A DNA stretch of 64,000 nt from Sitta carolinensis (taxonomy: Eukaryota; Chordata; Aves; Passeriformes; Sittidae). The translations under genes and the position numbers were made by a program. The stretch lies in NCBI GenBank assembly GCA_032173965.1, contig CM063283.1:79734743-79798742 (forward strand), written 5' to 3'. Below, piece after piece: positions 1 through 12,540 of the stretch; the stretch's first letter is position 1; every line of letters begins with the position of its first letter. The notes under the pieces are model-generated. The model ran no database searches. It had not been told where the DNA came from and saw only the letters and a list, made by a program, of their open reading frames with translations.

Positions 1-858
1 CCCTTAATAAAGTCTCATTAATAGCTTGGTATTCTTTCTCTTCATAGCTATAAAAAAACAGCTGTGATGGAGTCCTCCCTCTGTCTTCCAGATTAGAAAG
101 AGTCAATAGCAATAACACGTGCATTCTCCCTTGTATAATAAGGGAGTGATGTCTTATGTGTTTTTCATAATAAGGTCCATTATTTTCTGTAATGACACTG
201 GCAGAAAAATATATAAATGAAGGTTTGGAACCTTATGATGTGATCTCAATGTTGGTGTTTGAAGCTGAAGATATTTAAAATTCCAAATGGAAGAAATGTA
301 CTTTGGAATTTTATTTCAGGTTTTCAGACATCAAGGCTATCTTTCATAGACTGGGCATTTAATTCAAACATTCAGAAAAGATTGTAGTCTCTGGGTCTTA
401 TGAGCCACATAATTAAGATGTTTGTGAAAAGTCTAATATTGTGTTAACATTTAGTATAAAGCTGATAAAATACTTCCAGTAGGTGTGGGGACACTTAAGA
501 GCCTTTGCACACATAGAAAAGGAATGTGTCATCATATCATCTTGCTTAAAGATACACAAATATTCCTGAATGCCAGTGATGTGGCAAGTTACAGAAATCA
601 GAGGTACAAAAATTATTTTCCACCATATGAAAAAATTCAGTGTTTTAAGAACACCATTTCTTTCAGAATGATAATTCATTAATACTATCCTCTGTATCCA
701 GTTGTAGGACTACCACCATGTAGCTGGGTAGATAGATTAAACGTTTTGCTTGTAGTGATAACCTCTTTCCTGTGTCTTGAGATCTGGAAAATTTCTTACA
801 GTGAAGTATCATCAGGTAGACATCACACTCTAGTGAATGACTAATTCACATACAGTTA

Positions 859-892
859 TGTGTGGGTGTGGGTGTGTGTATATATATATATG
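859..892. repeat. TG/TA alternating microsatellite
   Basis: A run of TG and GGTG units passes directly into (TA)n. Alternating purine-pyrimidine sequence of this kind can adopt Z-DNA and is usually length-polymorphic. Confidence 0.8.
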
Positions 893-1540
893 CAGATAGA
901 TGAGGAGGGAGAATTTTCCTTAGGTATCTGTAGCACTATAATGGCAAAGACAATACACTGCATTTTAAAAACAAACTTACTGATATTTTGTTATTTATAC
1001 AGCCTGTCACTCCAAATTCACTTATTTCTCTCCCTTGAATGATTGTTGAATACATCTTATACTGTTTTCTCTAAAGAGCTTTGCTGCTGTCATTTACCTG
1101 ATTTCATTGTGTCATTTAATTACTTGAAAAATCCATTTTTTCCTGCATATAGAATTCTTAACTATTAATATTATCCTTTAATTGAAGCCAACAGCATCCA
1201 GTGTGTCAGCGAGCATGTAAGATGCCCTTAGATTCATCAAACTCAGTAGACTTGAAATTTAAATTTCAGTACCATCTAAAAATACATTCATGTCCCTGAA
1301 ATTCACTCTGCTGGTGCCTAAAGTTTTTTCAGGCAAAACTTCCTCTAATGTTGCTAATCCTAGAATCAATCCTTATGTCCAATATGGTGATTGCAGTTTA
1401 ATCTTTCTCTGAGGGAAGAATCCAACTGCCTTCTGTTCTAGAATCAAGGAGGATTCTGAATTGTCTGTAGGTGAGAGGAAGGTCACACCGAACTATAAAA
1501 AGGATCTGGTTTTTATCCGAAATCATAGCATTGAGTCTCT

Positions 1541-1573
1541 TTCTTTGTTTGTCTGTCTGTTTGTTTGCTTGCT
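1541..1573. repeat. TTTG/TCTG tetranucleotide microsatellite
   Basis: Imperfect tetranucleotide units of TTTG and TCTG follow each other for about 30 bases. It is a simple repeat with no sign of function. Confidence 0.7.
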
Positions 1574-4500
1574 TTTTTAATTGGCTTTTTATCTCCTGAA
1601 ACATCACTTAATAGTCAACCTCATAGGTTAGAAAACCCCATATTGAAAATTGGGCTGAACTGAGCATGTTTCTTAGCTGCAAAATACCATTGAGTTCCCC
1701 TGCCAGCAATGATTTCAACTGAGCCTGTCTGAGGTGACCCCACTCTGCTCCATTCTATCCTCCTTAGCAATTGCTATGGTTGCAGATTGTGGGTATGGGG
1801 AATCATTGTGGAAAAGTTTTTGAGCTGCCAACTGCCTTCTATCCAGGGAGCAACAACTACATTTTACCCTATAATTTCCCTGCCATTATAATCTCTTTAG
1901 TGTAACTCCTCAGTTTCTTCTGATTTTATCCCAAATCATCTTTCCACATCCACCATACTGGTTCACAATATTTTGCCTCCAATAAAAGTATCATCAATTT
2001 AAAATGTGAGCTAGGAAATTATCTAGTTGCTGCAGACTGAAGGAGTTGCAACAGGGAACTCCTGGAACTAAAATTCCTGCACTAAACTTGGGTCGGATAA
2101 TTTTCAAATGCAGGAAGAGTACTTCTCCCAGACTGCAGCTACATACAGAAACATTTTCAGAACAAGCAGACAAAACTGCAAAATCTTCACAAGAACAGGA
2201 GGCATTCTAAGTTTTTTTTTTTTTTTCCTTTATTCAGTGTAGTACAAAAACATTCATATCAGCTGATTGCATACCATCATGCTGGAATTTCTTCAGAAAT
2301 ACATAAGATGTGTCAAAAACCTCATAATTTTTGTATAAACCATTGGTACAGCTCTACATTCTGGAGACACAATTGAAGTCATACTAATTACTATATAATA
2401 ACTAAAATAACTACAAAGACAATTAGCAGACAATTTTCTTCTACTAGAACATTATATATATTGTATAGTTTCCAAAATGTACTAAACACTGATATTAATT
2501 GAAAATATATTTCTCTAGGTGTTACGAATCTATACATAGTATTCTCACAGCAAGCTATTAACAACTGACTCTACTCACATGCTGATACACATTCCATTCT
2601 TTTTATTATATATCTAAAGCTGATATGATGTTCTCCTTGTTGGAAGAAAACACACCTTTATATTCATACAAAAATTAGAGATTTATGTGTGATTTAAGGG
2701 TTCAAATCTTGCCTTTGGAGATATTTATTATTAGACATAATTGCATGCTTCTATTAATATTTGCCCAGGAAATAATAGTAGTCATAAGAAGTAAAAGAAA
2801 AAAAGACACGGCTTGTGTAAACATGGTTATTTTTAATCAAAAGTGTAATAATTTATTCACTATTTTATTGCTTTCATCTCAAAGCTCATATTAAGCCTTG
2901 GTCTTAAACAGCAGGAATAAACAGCTTTTCATGCACCTTTAAGGAACTGTAATTTTTACCATGCAAAAGTCACTGTTTGGTTAGACAATTATGAGGTTTC
3001 ACCTAAAAATCACTGTTTATCTGATTTCTGTCTTTCTAATAAAGCAGAAGAAACAGTATTTTAAAATAAAAATTATGATGTAATGAATTTATCAGCTTTA
3101 TTTTTATTGCATCCTTATTTAAATCTTACATTCACTGATATATTCTCATGGGTAGTTATTTCAGTAAATTTGACCCAAAATGTCCCTCAAAGCCAAAATT
3201 AAAATCCTAAAATTAAGAAATAGAACCTAATTAATCTTCCGAATAGTGTCAGGATATTTCATACTTTCTTTATTCAACACCGGAAATGTTAAAAGATTAT
3301 ATAATATCTGAGAAAATGTCACAGTAGGCAAAAAAGATTCTTTGGCCAGTTAAAATTAGTTTTTGAGGTGATACCAATATTGCTGGCATCATCAGTAGCA
3401 GAAAATTTAATTGTCTGAACATGTGCAAAGATTTATTTTACTTTGAAGTAGAAAAAAAAATAAAATCCCACAAACTAAAAAGAAACTGTTTATTAAATGG
3501 TATATGATATTGAACACTGTGATATGAAAGCATACCTGCTCCAAAGGGCACATGGTATGGGGTAGTAGATTAAGAAAGATCAGTCTTTTCTGATAAGCTC
3601 CCTGTGGTGTGCCTTGTAGAAAAAAGACTTAGAAAAACCCAGTAGAAAATTACCAGCATCTATCACAGTGAGAATAAAATATAACAAAAGCCTGTAAAAG
3701 CTGTCAGAAAGAACAAACAATTCTTGATCTATAGTAGTTAAAAGAAGTCTGTAAACAAAGCAGGTTTTATTTTCATTTCAAACAAGCCTGTGATCAGACT
3801 GAAGTGAGATAGCAGCTGCTTAAATAGAGTTAACAAGCCAGATACTTCAAACTCAGTAAAATGCTACTGTATAGTATGGTGTGGCAGTTTTGTTTTAATG
3901 AAAGTCAGCTTTCTGACTACAAGCAATATGTGTTATCAGAACTTCCACTTGAAATCTCACAAAGAAGGAATTGTTAACACTGAGGGTGAGGAGGTAACAT
4001 ATTTCAGGTTAAAACTGGGGTTTAAATAGGCCATGAGTTTACTTTGTCTGGTGACTCCTTTGTCACCAATATTTTCAGAAGGTCCTACTCATTTTTAATT
4101 GAAATTTGCTAAAAATGAATGCTGAACTACTGCATTTTGTGAATAAATATATAAGGGTAGTTACAAACGACAATAGTTCTCAGTCAATCAAAACTGCTAA
4201 AATTTCCCATCGTTACTGAATTATCACAGAGGAACAAAAACATCCCCTGCTTTTCCACTGGCCAAGTTATATTAAGCAGTTTATAACTGAAAAATCAACT
4301 GCACATATATGAAAAAATTCACTTCCTTAATCTCCAGTTTCAATGGAATAACAATAAGTATCACTATAGGAAATTGTATTTTCAGGCTGGAAGAAATAAT
4401 TCAATTTTGGAGAAACATGCCGTCTAGGAAAAAGAGAGGTGAAAGGAAACAGAGACTAGGCAAAATAACATGGAGATCCTGACTCTGCCTTACATGCCAG

Positions 4501-6263
4501 GCTTATTACCTTGAATTATGCTTCAAAGTCTCATTAGCACTCTACCAATTCTTTCATTACACTACACTGCATATAACACATATTTATGTAAAACGATGCA
4601 ATATCAGACTAATAAAAAATGAAAATACTTCTTCCCTTAAAACAATTTCTTTCCTTTTCTGTTTCTCAAAGACTTCTCCCAGATTCCCACCAGAATATAA
4701 GATTGGACCATTTATAAAATACTAGGTTCATTATTTAACTACTATGCTACCATGGCACTAGTAAAATACCTATTTCAAGATCTTGTTCTTAAAAGAATAA
4801 ATTTCTTACTCCCATCAGAGTGCTTGCTTTTTTTTGGTCTTTGTCTCGTACCACACTTTATTCCAGAAAATTTGTCTCCACCATGACTGCTTGTGGGCTA
4901 CTGTAATTTGTTCAGATATTATACCTATGTCTTAGTTTGACCAGCCCTACAAGTACCATAGAAGACTCTGTGAGATAATCAATAAATCAGTGCTGAGAAT
5001 AGCTTGAGTAGTGTACAACAAATGAGGCATGGGTCAATAACTGGACTAAGAAAAGAGCATAAGCTGCTGAAGAAAAGAACACTCATGGAAGTGAGAAAGA
5101 CAATATTGTGCAAGACTGTTTTTGTTTTCTTCTTTTTTTCAAGGAATGAAAGGGATTAAGAAAGTAAGCTTAATTCTAGCATTCCCTAATTTTTCATAGC
5201 TTGACTTTGTAGCCCTCACCATGTGCTTCAATACAGCATTTTGAGTGCAGCATATAATGTCTTTTGACATGTATAAACATTCTTATGATTAGTAGTCAGA
5301 GGGTTTATATATTGTCATGAATTGTGTCTAATCCAATTTGGTTTCATATTGTCCAATTTCCAAGTATCTTTCACTGTAAGGAGAATTTTGGAAATCTTCA
5401 AATGTTAGGGCTCAGTTGAAATAGTCTGCCTTGGCAGACTCACTGAAACATATCTGTCAAGCACAGCAAAAGCCTTGTAAAATGCTCCACTGCTGTAGGC
5501 CATAGAAAGGAGCTATAATAAACTCTGACCCATAAAAAGTCATGTAAACATTATAACCTGTTTTTACTAGCCTTTTAAGTGCCAGGAGCAATTGATCTTA
5601 TATGGCTTAGGTCTTTCCAGCTTCCCAGTCTCCATGAGCACCTAGGATCCTACATGGGTGTTCAAGTGCCTCTGGCTTTGGAAGCCTAAAATAAGAACAG
5701 ATACCATGCTATCAGCTATTTAGTTATTCATTCCAGACAGATGTTTGATATTTCCAACAGAAAACATTTTCAAATGAAGCACCTATGGAAATCAACTGTT
5801 TCTGTACTGTTAATCAAAATAAATGTCCATGCAATCTCGAGCTGTTTCCCTAGATTGCTGCATCTGTCATACTGGAAAGAATGACAGGGAAAAAAAAAAT
5901 GAAAAAGGGAAAAGAAAAATGTTTTAAATTTAGAGTAACAGTGTCCTTGCCTTAGGGCTCTCTGATCATGACAGCTTCCCGAGGGTTCAATGTTACTGTT
6001 TGTTTTCAGAAAAATGCTGCAAACCTTAGTCCTCGGGGGAAACTGAAGTTCACTTTAATGCACTTCAGTGGGATTTTTGCCTGAGTAATAGCTGAAGGAT
6101 TTAGCTCACTGCTAGCTTCACGAACAAACAACGTGAATTTTACAGCTTTTGATTTCTGCCAAATTCTTTCCCCATTAAATTGCTGTGGGAAATCAGCCAT
6201 ACAATTAAAACCTATTTTATGCCTTCAATAACGTTAATGAAGCAATTGTGGATTTCAGAATTT

Positions 6264-6290
6264 TATATATGTGTGTATATATGTGTGTAT
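6264..6290. repeat. TA/TG microsatellite
   Basis: Two blocks of TATATATG and TGTGTA alternate, forming a short compound dinucleotide repeat. Confidence 0.75.
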
Positions 6291-8267
6291 TTTGTCATCA
6301 CTGCAGCAGCTGCTGTTGGCCTCGAACATCTCTTAAATACATAGACTTAACAATGGAGGTGTACGTGACTCTGTTGGTTATTAAACCTCATTAAAAAAGC
6401 CTAAAAGCCCTTCCCTATACAGATGGTTGCCATAGCTTGCAGAAATTTGCTACTTATTAATATGTGCACTCTATTCCTTCTTTTCTGGTTAAAGAAAATT
6501 AAAATATAGATGTAATGGGGAGGTAGTGTTTGAAATTTGAAGCTGTTCCAGACAGTTTATCTTTCCCAACAGGGTATTTTTTGAGGCCACATCTGAAGGT
6601 AGCTTAATTTTACATGCTAGTGTCTGGACCTGGATCTAAACGTAAAAACTCAGATCTATTATTTGTTTCAGTGCATTTTTCACTTTTGAATCCTTATAGC
6701 AGAAGTTGCTCTAGATGAGGAAATTGTTTTACCTCAGTAGCAACTCTTATGGGGAGAGCTGGCAAAAAGGTCTTCTCCAAAATGATGAAATTTCTGCCCT
6801 GCTATAAAATATATGTCATGAAGGAAAACTGTTCTAAATTCTAGTTTTGATTCTTCACAGAATGTACAGTCAGGATTTTGGCCAAAGATTTTGATTCTAA
6901 GAAGCAAAATACAGACAGGTGCAAAATTCATATTTCTGTTCTGGGATATTAAACTCACTTTTCTGTGTATTTTCTTTGGAGATCCAAGTATAGAAAGAAT
7001 GGCCTGAACTTCAGAAGAGTGGAATATTCTTTTCTATCCAGAGTCAGTGTTTCAGTGATACCTCAGGGTCACAATACCCATCTTTGGAATATTTATGCCT
7101 TCACTGCTGTTCCACTGGAAGAGAAACACAATCCTTAGTTGAGTGACCGTGGGGGAGAGTGCAAGGACTTTTGGATTCCTGAGGTGAGAATTTGCAGTAA
7201 GTGGTGTCCTGAACCAGAATAACATAAGCCAACAAATAGGAGATATATAAATAAGGAATTACCTAAGGAAATCTCCCCACAGAAAAAAATGGGAAATAAA
7301 ATTTCTCCACAAGAAGATATTTCAAATTTTATGAATAATCAGATAAGTATCACTCTTCGGTAAAACAAAAACCCTGGCATTATTCCTGATCATGTGTAGT
7401 AAGAGTTAAAATTTGTTCAGACCCCAAATCCTAAGTCAGATGCCCCCTCCCCAGTTAATTGATATAGAAGAATCATAATTTAGAGCACTTCAAATAGCAC
7501 TGAGCTTTCCAGCACTCCTGTTATTTCAGTGATTATGTGCACAACCTCTTCCAGTAACTTTGACCTTAGAAATTAACCACTGGATATACGGGAAAGAGGG
7601 TGACTGTCAGTGGTATATAAAAATATTTTAAGTGAGAGGAAACATTCATTCATGCAAATCTCATTCTCCAGTATCTAGCCACCAGTTGTAAAACTTTATT
7701 TTGCATTTATAAACTCCCAGTTCCATATTTATATCAGATATATGTTGACAGGGTTCACTCATGCCTTTTTACAGAAATGCAAGTCTGCAATACTACTTGC
7801 ATATGGGAAGTATCAACACTGCAAAATAAATTATTATGTCCTTTTTTTCCAACTTTTTTAACCAGCTCATGAAGTATTTGCAGAGTCAGACAGTCTGAAT
7901 AATTTTCTTCTCAGAGAGCCTGTACAAAGTTGCTGTGTTTTCACTTTGTGGAAATTGTTTCCCTAGTGCAGATACGGAAGTGCTGGTGCTCTCCCGTTAA
8001 TATTTTGCTGTTCTTGAAAACAGAGCTTGATATTTAAATCCAAACATTATGCTGGCTTCTTGAGCTGGCTGGTGTGAAATTTAATTTGTGCTGTTAAGCC
8101 CCAGAAGCCTGGGGAAAACATGAGATGGACAATAGCCATTAAACCCCAGTTTTACAATATCCTTCAGAAATGAAAAAGTGACTTTCAGCCCCATGGACTC
8201 AATGTCCCTTCAAGGGCCACAAATATGGGTGCTATACCTGAATACTGGATTGGACCTTCTGATTTTT

Positions 8268-8345
8268 TTTCACTGCCCATGGCAGGGGGGTTTGAACTAC
8301 ATGACATTTAAAGTCCCTTTCAATGCAAACTGCTCTATGATTTTT
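8268..8345 (+). mobile_element. CR1 LINE 3'-end fragment (degraded)
   Basis: The sequence runs from a CCCATGGCAGGGGGG motif through a diverged 'gatctttaaaggtccctt' part to CTCTATGATTTTT. This is the order of the last roughly 75 bases of avian CR1 elements, which end in ATTCTATGA-type repeats. Several substitutions and the short length indicate an old, 5'-truncated copy. CR1 copies typically lose their 5' part during target-primed reverse transcription. Confidence 0.75.
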
Positions 8346-9299
8346 AATTGCTAACCTTTCCAATGCACAGACACAGTGTTTAGAAAGAGAACAGAGTAGA
8401 AGAAGAACTTTATCTTGGCCGCAGCAGTTATGTTTGGAGATTTCCATATTTATTTTTCTTCCACCAACCTCTTCCTTGTAACGTAAAAAAGCCCACCCAA
8501 TTTCTTCTTTTTATTTCTCAGATTTCTTATCCTACATTTATATTCATAAAGTTGCCCTAAACAAATAAATACTTTCCCCACAGAGAGCACTTGTAAAATT
8601 ATTAATAAATACATACATGGAAGAAAATAGTTCTCAAGAGGCATTCACAATGTCAAACAAGTTGGAACAAATTAAAAAAAAAAAATCCTAAAAAGAGGTC
8701 TAGTCAAGTACATCTGAAAAAATTAGCACCAGAGGGAAGAATGGCATTCCACCAGTTTTTCCCAACAAATCTCTATGCCAGCACTTCTGAAGGCATCAGT
8801 TGTTTGTTTCTTTGTGCTAGCTCAGTGCAGTTCTCCTACATGCCCTCAGCTTCAGAACATCAGAGAACTTGTAGAGCCAAAATAAACACATTTTTTCTGT
8901 CAACACACTTCACATTTTCCCCCACAGCAATGTAGTAACTTTCAACTTAAAGATTGTGAAGTCTTGTGTGGGTGAGCTAAAAAGCAAGCTTATCATATAA
9001 GATTCACCGTGGAATCTCCTAGGGTGTTTTTTTTTCTTATTTTCCTTATTGTTCAGCTACCATTAATCACCCCACCTGCTTAATTCAAATCAATAGGTCA
9101 GGGCCTGGGAAAAGCCTGTCATTTTCTAGCTATATTGGCTACATATTCATGATATTTTTACATTTGAATAAAGGAGTTAATCTGAATGTCCTGAAAATTT
9201 TTGACAAAAGCAACATGATGCTGAACAATGATTTCTGTTAAAAAATCAGTTTACCTGCCAGACAGAAGACTGAATGGTTGTGACTAAACAACAAGGTTA

Positions 9300-9328
9300 C
9301 TGGCAGTGTCACTAGACAGTACTGCCAG
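9300..9328. repeat. Short imperfect hairpin
   Basis: The arms CTGGCAGT (9300-9307) and ACTGCCAG (9321-9328) are exact reverse complements. Three further bases (GTC/GAC) can pair towards a 4-base ACTA loop if a 3-base bulge is allowed. A hairpin of this size can occur by chance, so I assign no function. Confidence 0.5.
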
Positions 9329-11169
9329 CAGGTCAAACAGTATCAGCCTGTTCCAGATGAGAACAATTTGGGAATGTGATGTGACAATATAGAGCTTTGT
9401 TTCCTACCCAGACAGTATCCTATCTTATTTCAACCAGACCATTTCCCCAACAGCTAATCATTATATTCAAAATTTTATTTATTCATTTTAGAAATATCAC
9501 ACTGTTTCAGGTTTTGATTTATAAATTACACTATTAGAACAACAGATGTTTATATCTTGTTTGTTACTTAGATTCATCATATTTTCATTATTTCTATATT
9601 CTTCAGTCTACATAGTCCTCTTCAGACTTATACTTGTACAGTATCCTTATACTTTATGCTGTGCATAAAATTTAATTTACGGGAATTTCTCTTGTGTGAA
9701 ATTTCTTGAACTCCTTGGACAGTCAGTGATGAACATTGTGTTCAATATTCTCCCTTTCCCCAGATTTTCTCCATTTTCTCCTAAAGCAAGTGTCTTTCCT
9801 AACAGCTATGTTGAAATTTTTCCTGGAATTCTCCCCTGACATTGATCCTACTTGCTCTTCCATTATAAAGATGTTCTAAGAAATCATTTACACTAAATAC
9901 ATTTGTAATAATACAACTTAGAATGCCTACAGTTTTTTCTTAACACAGATTGCTTTCTATCCCTTTTTATTAATGCTATTATCTTTAATATTGATGTCTG
10001 ATTATTATCAGAAGAGCTTAAGAATTTTATTTAGTTATCATATTTAATTTCATTTTTAATACCAATAAAATATCTCTAGTCAGCTTTAGAAAGGTGTTGC
10101 CAGGGACTTTTTGAAGTAAGTAAAACTTATAAATTGTCAAGGAACAGATCTCAGATTTCAAAGCAGAGTAAGATTCATTCTAGTAAGTTTAGTACAGCCT
10201 TCCTAGTCTGACTATGGAGGTGAGTCAGCAGAAATAACATTTCATCTCTGGGAATGGTCCCAGCACTTGGTAACTCCTCACAGATGTGTTAATCAGTGGT
10301 TAACTACAACAATTATTATTGGCAACACGTATGGCGAGAACTTATTTTTGGTTCTGACTGCAGTTATATTACTTTCCAATACTTTTCTAAGTAATAAAAG
10401 CCCTCAGGCAAACCACTTGATTTGTGTCTTGCTAACTTCCACCTGTTCTTAAGCAGGTGAAAATCTGCATTAATTTTGATGTGAGTTATGATTTTCCAGG
10501 TTGAGAAGAGTACTTTCTTTCAGGGCACACACATAATTAGTATTTATGATAATAAACAACAGAGTATTTGTAGGCTTTTTAGGCAAATAAACTACTGTTC
10601 CCTTTAGTACAAAAGTAGTAACTCTGATGGTGTGATTGGAGATCATACTTTGCCCTCTGATCTGATCGTTATTTTGAAATTTTCATTTGAAAAAATGTCA
10701 TATTTTTTGTCTCTGTGGTTTCTTCTCATAGATAATTCTCAATAACTTTCTATAAAAAAATGCACTGTGGTGTCTTTGCTTAAAGTACTTTTATAGTTAT
10801 AAATTTTGCCCTTCTCTTTTAATTTAGTATAAACAAAACTAATACACCAAAAACTGGAACATCTTGCTGCAGAGCTATTTTAAGCTAAGTAAAACTAAAT
10901 TACATTGCAACCAAGACACAATATGGTCAGTGTCAAACAGTTCAGACATATGCTTCACTTAAAAAAAAAAAAAAAAAAAAATCCAGGAAATTCTTTTTTT
11001 TTATATACAATTGCCCTACATTTTTGAATAATATGGATAGCCTCTTCATAGTGACCATTCCTATTTCTCCACTGCCATCTCTTTTTTTGAACATCTTCAT
11101 GTGAGTGTGCTGGGTAGGTCTACATTATAGATCTAACTGTACCTCGTTACTTATTTATAGATTTATAAC

Positions 11170-11212
11170 ATTTATACATTTATAATGTATAAATACATTA
11201 AGTGTATTTATA
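11170..11212. repeat. Two overlapping AT-rich inverted repeats
   Basis: The first has 11-base perfect arms (11170-11180 and 11184-11194) around a 3-base loop. The second shares part of that arm and has 10-base perfect arms (11188-11197 and 11203-11212) around a 5-base loop. The two hairpins are mutually exclusive. Confidence 0.7.
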
Positions 11213-11879
11213 ACATTAGAGTTTGCTTATGCTGTTGATACTGGTTTTGTGCAAGCAAATGCTATATATTTATATGCATACATAAAAAATACTGCTGTAA
11301 TATGAAATACACTCCATTGTCAAACCAAGTGCTGACCTGGGGAAGGTATATGTATGAATGTGTATACACATATATGTATACATTTACCTGTATCTGAGAA
11401 TATGTCTGTGTCTATATATACAACTTAAGTACATGTGCTTAAACTATTTGGAAACAAAACACTTCTTACACTTTATAAGGCCATAATCTACTTTTCCCTT
11501 TTAATAATTTCTGTCATCAGACATGGTAGTTGCATGTGGCCTGAAAAGGCTCTGTATAGAATAATGTTTGAAAATAACTTAAATTCTATTTCTGTTTACA
11601 CATATATTCACCTGAGGCTAGCTGAAGATTAAAAACCAGGCCGTTTGAACTGCTTAGGGCCAATTCTGTACTAAACAGAGCAGAGAAATAGAGATCCATT
11701 AGTAATTTCCAAAGTACAGATTGTTTCCTTTTATGCAGACCACATTACGCTGCATAAATAAATGAGATTGACAATCTAATATAAAATTTGATTTTTGTAC
11801 TAATCTTCCTTACAATATACCTCATTAAAATGTACACCGTTCTTTACTATTTACTATTTGAGATATACAGTTACTTAAA

Positions 11880-11956
11880 TTATTTGATTTAAAGAGATGA
11901 ATGGGAATACAATTCAGCATCAACCCAGGACATTCATCTCTTTAAATCAAAAATAA
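11880..11956. repeat. Long near-perfect inverted repeat (stem-loop)
   Basis: The left arm at 11880-11903 (24 bases) is the reverse complement of the right arm at 11931-11956 (26 bases) apart from two extra A bases in the right arm. The spacer is 27 bases (11904-11930). The shared core is GATTTAAAGAGATGAATG. It is by far the best stem I see in the window. No transposon ends or target-site duplications of a known MITE are recognised. A template-switch origin or a small-RNA precursor is possible, but neither is shown. Confidence 0.85.
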
Positions 11957-12129
11957 GTTCTGCACCTTTAAAACTGGATCTGAGAGTGCAGGAGAAGCGG
12001 TGCGATGTCTCAGGCAGGTGTTTTCAAAACATCAAGATCAGAGCTTTCAGCTTTCCTGGACACAGGCGAGTGTTGTCTGCAGTGGGACGGCAGGAGAGAG
12101 CTCTCCTTTGCTTTTGGTTAGTTTGTGGC

Positions 12130-12540
12130 TAGCTGAAGCACAGAAGTTCTCCGGACTGTGAGTTTTTCCCTTTCCCTTGGCACTGTTCGAACCTGCTCTG
12201 CACTAACCCCCAGCAGAGCACCCGGAGCTCACCCCTGTGTCCCCCAGGCCTGGCCTGTGCCCGGCATTTCCCAGTGCCAGGGACTGGCACGGACTGAGGG
12301 AGCCGAGCTGCACCCCCGGCACAGCCTGGCTGGATTGGGCATCTCTGCGGAGCGCCGGGAGGGTCTGCTCTTTGGAATTCATTTGTTGGGCTTGGCCTGT
12401 TAAATAAACACATTTTTTCCACTTTCCTCTAAGGGAAATCTTTCCTGAACCAGTTGGGGGAGGGACGGTTTGGATTTGCTTTCTGGACAGACCCACTCGG
12501 AGGTTTCTTCCCAAATTTGCCTTAAACCAGGACACAGTAT
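12130..12540. other. GC-rich patch in AT-rich surroundings
   Basis: Base composition changes sharply from AT-rich flanks to a G+C-rich block containing about ten CpG dinucleotides. Open frames appear on both strands (up to 110 codons), as expected when GC content lowers stop frequency. None has recognisable family features. A perfect 7-base inverted repeat with a 3-base loop lies at 12274-12290. The patch could be a weak CpG-island promoter of a non-coding RNA, a gene-conversion hotspot trace, or an unrecognised old repeat. Confidence 0.5.

Larger units (their letters stand above)
1..8267. other. AT-rich non-coding stretch, no gene supported
   Basis: All six frames are broken by frequent stops. 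The longest frames are under about 90 codons, and none resembles a known protein or is bounded by a convincing splice-site pair. The stretch holds short simple repeats (listed separately), a 15-base T run at 2212-2226, and a homeodomain-motif-rich part near 6200-6480. I see no other repeat family. It is most simply intergenic or intronic sequence. Confidence 0.7.
8346..11879. other. AT-rich non-coding stretch, no gene supported
   Basis: Only short broken frames are present. Visible structure is limited to small inverted repeats at 9300-9328 and 11170-11212, an A run at 10962-10980, and TA-rich sequence around 11150-11420. No repeat family or exon is recognised. Confidence 0.65.

Noticed and set aside
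2698..2712. GGTTCAAATC resembling a tRNA T-loop (B box)
   Set aside because: The upstream 50-60 bases form no acceptor, D or anticodon stems and lack an A box.
12129..12535. Frames up to 110 codons in the GC-rich patch
   Set aside because: Several frames on both strands are open at once, as expected from composition; no recognisable family.
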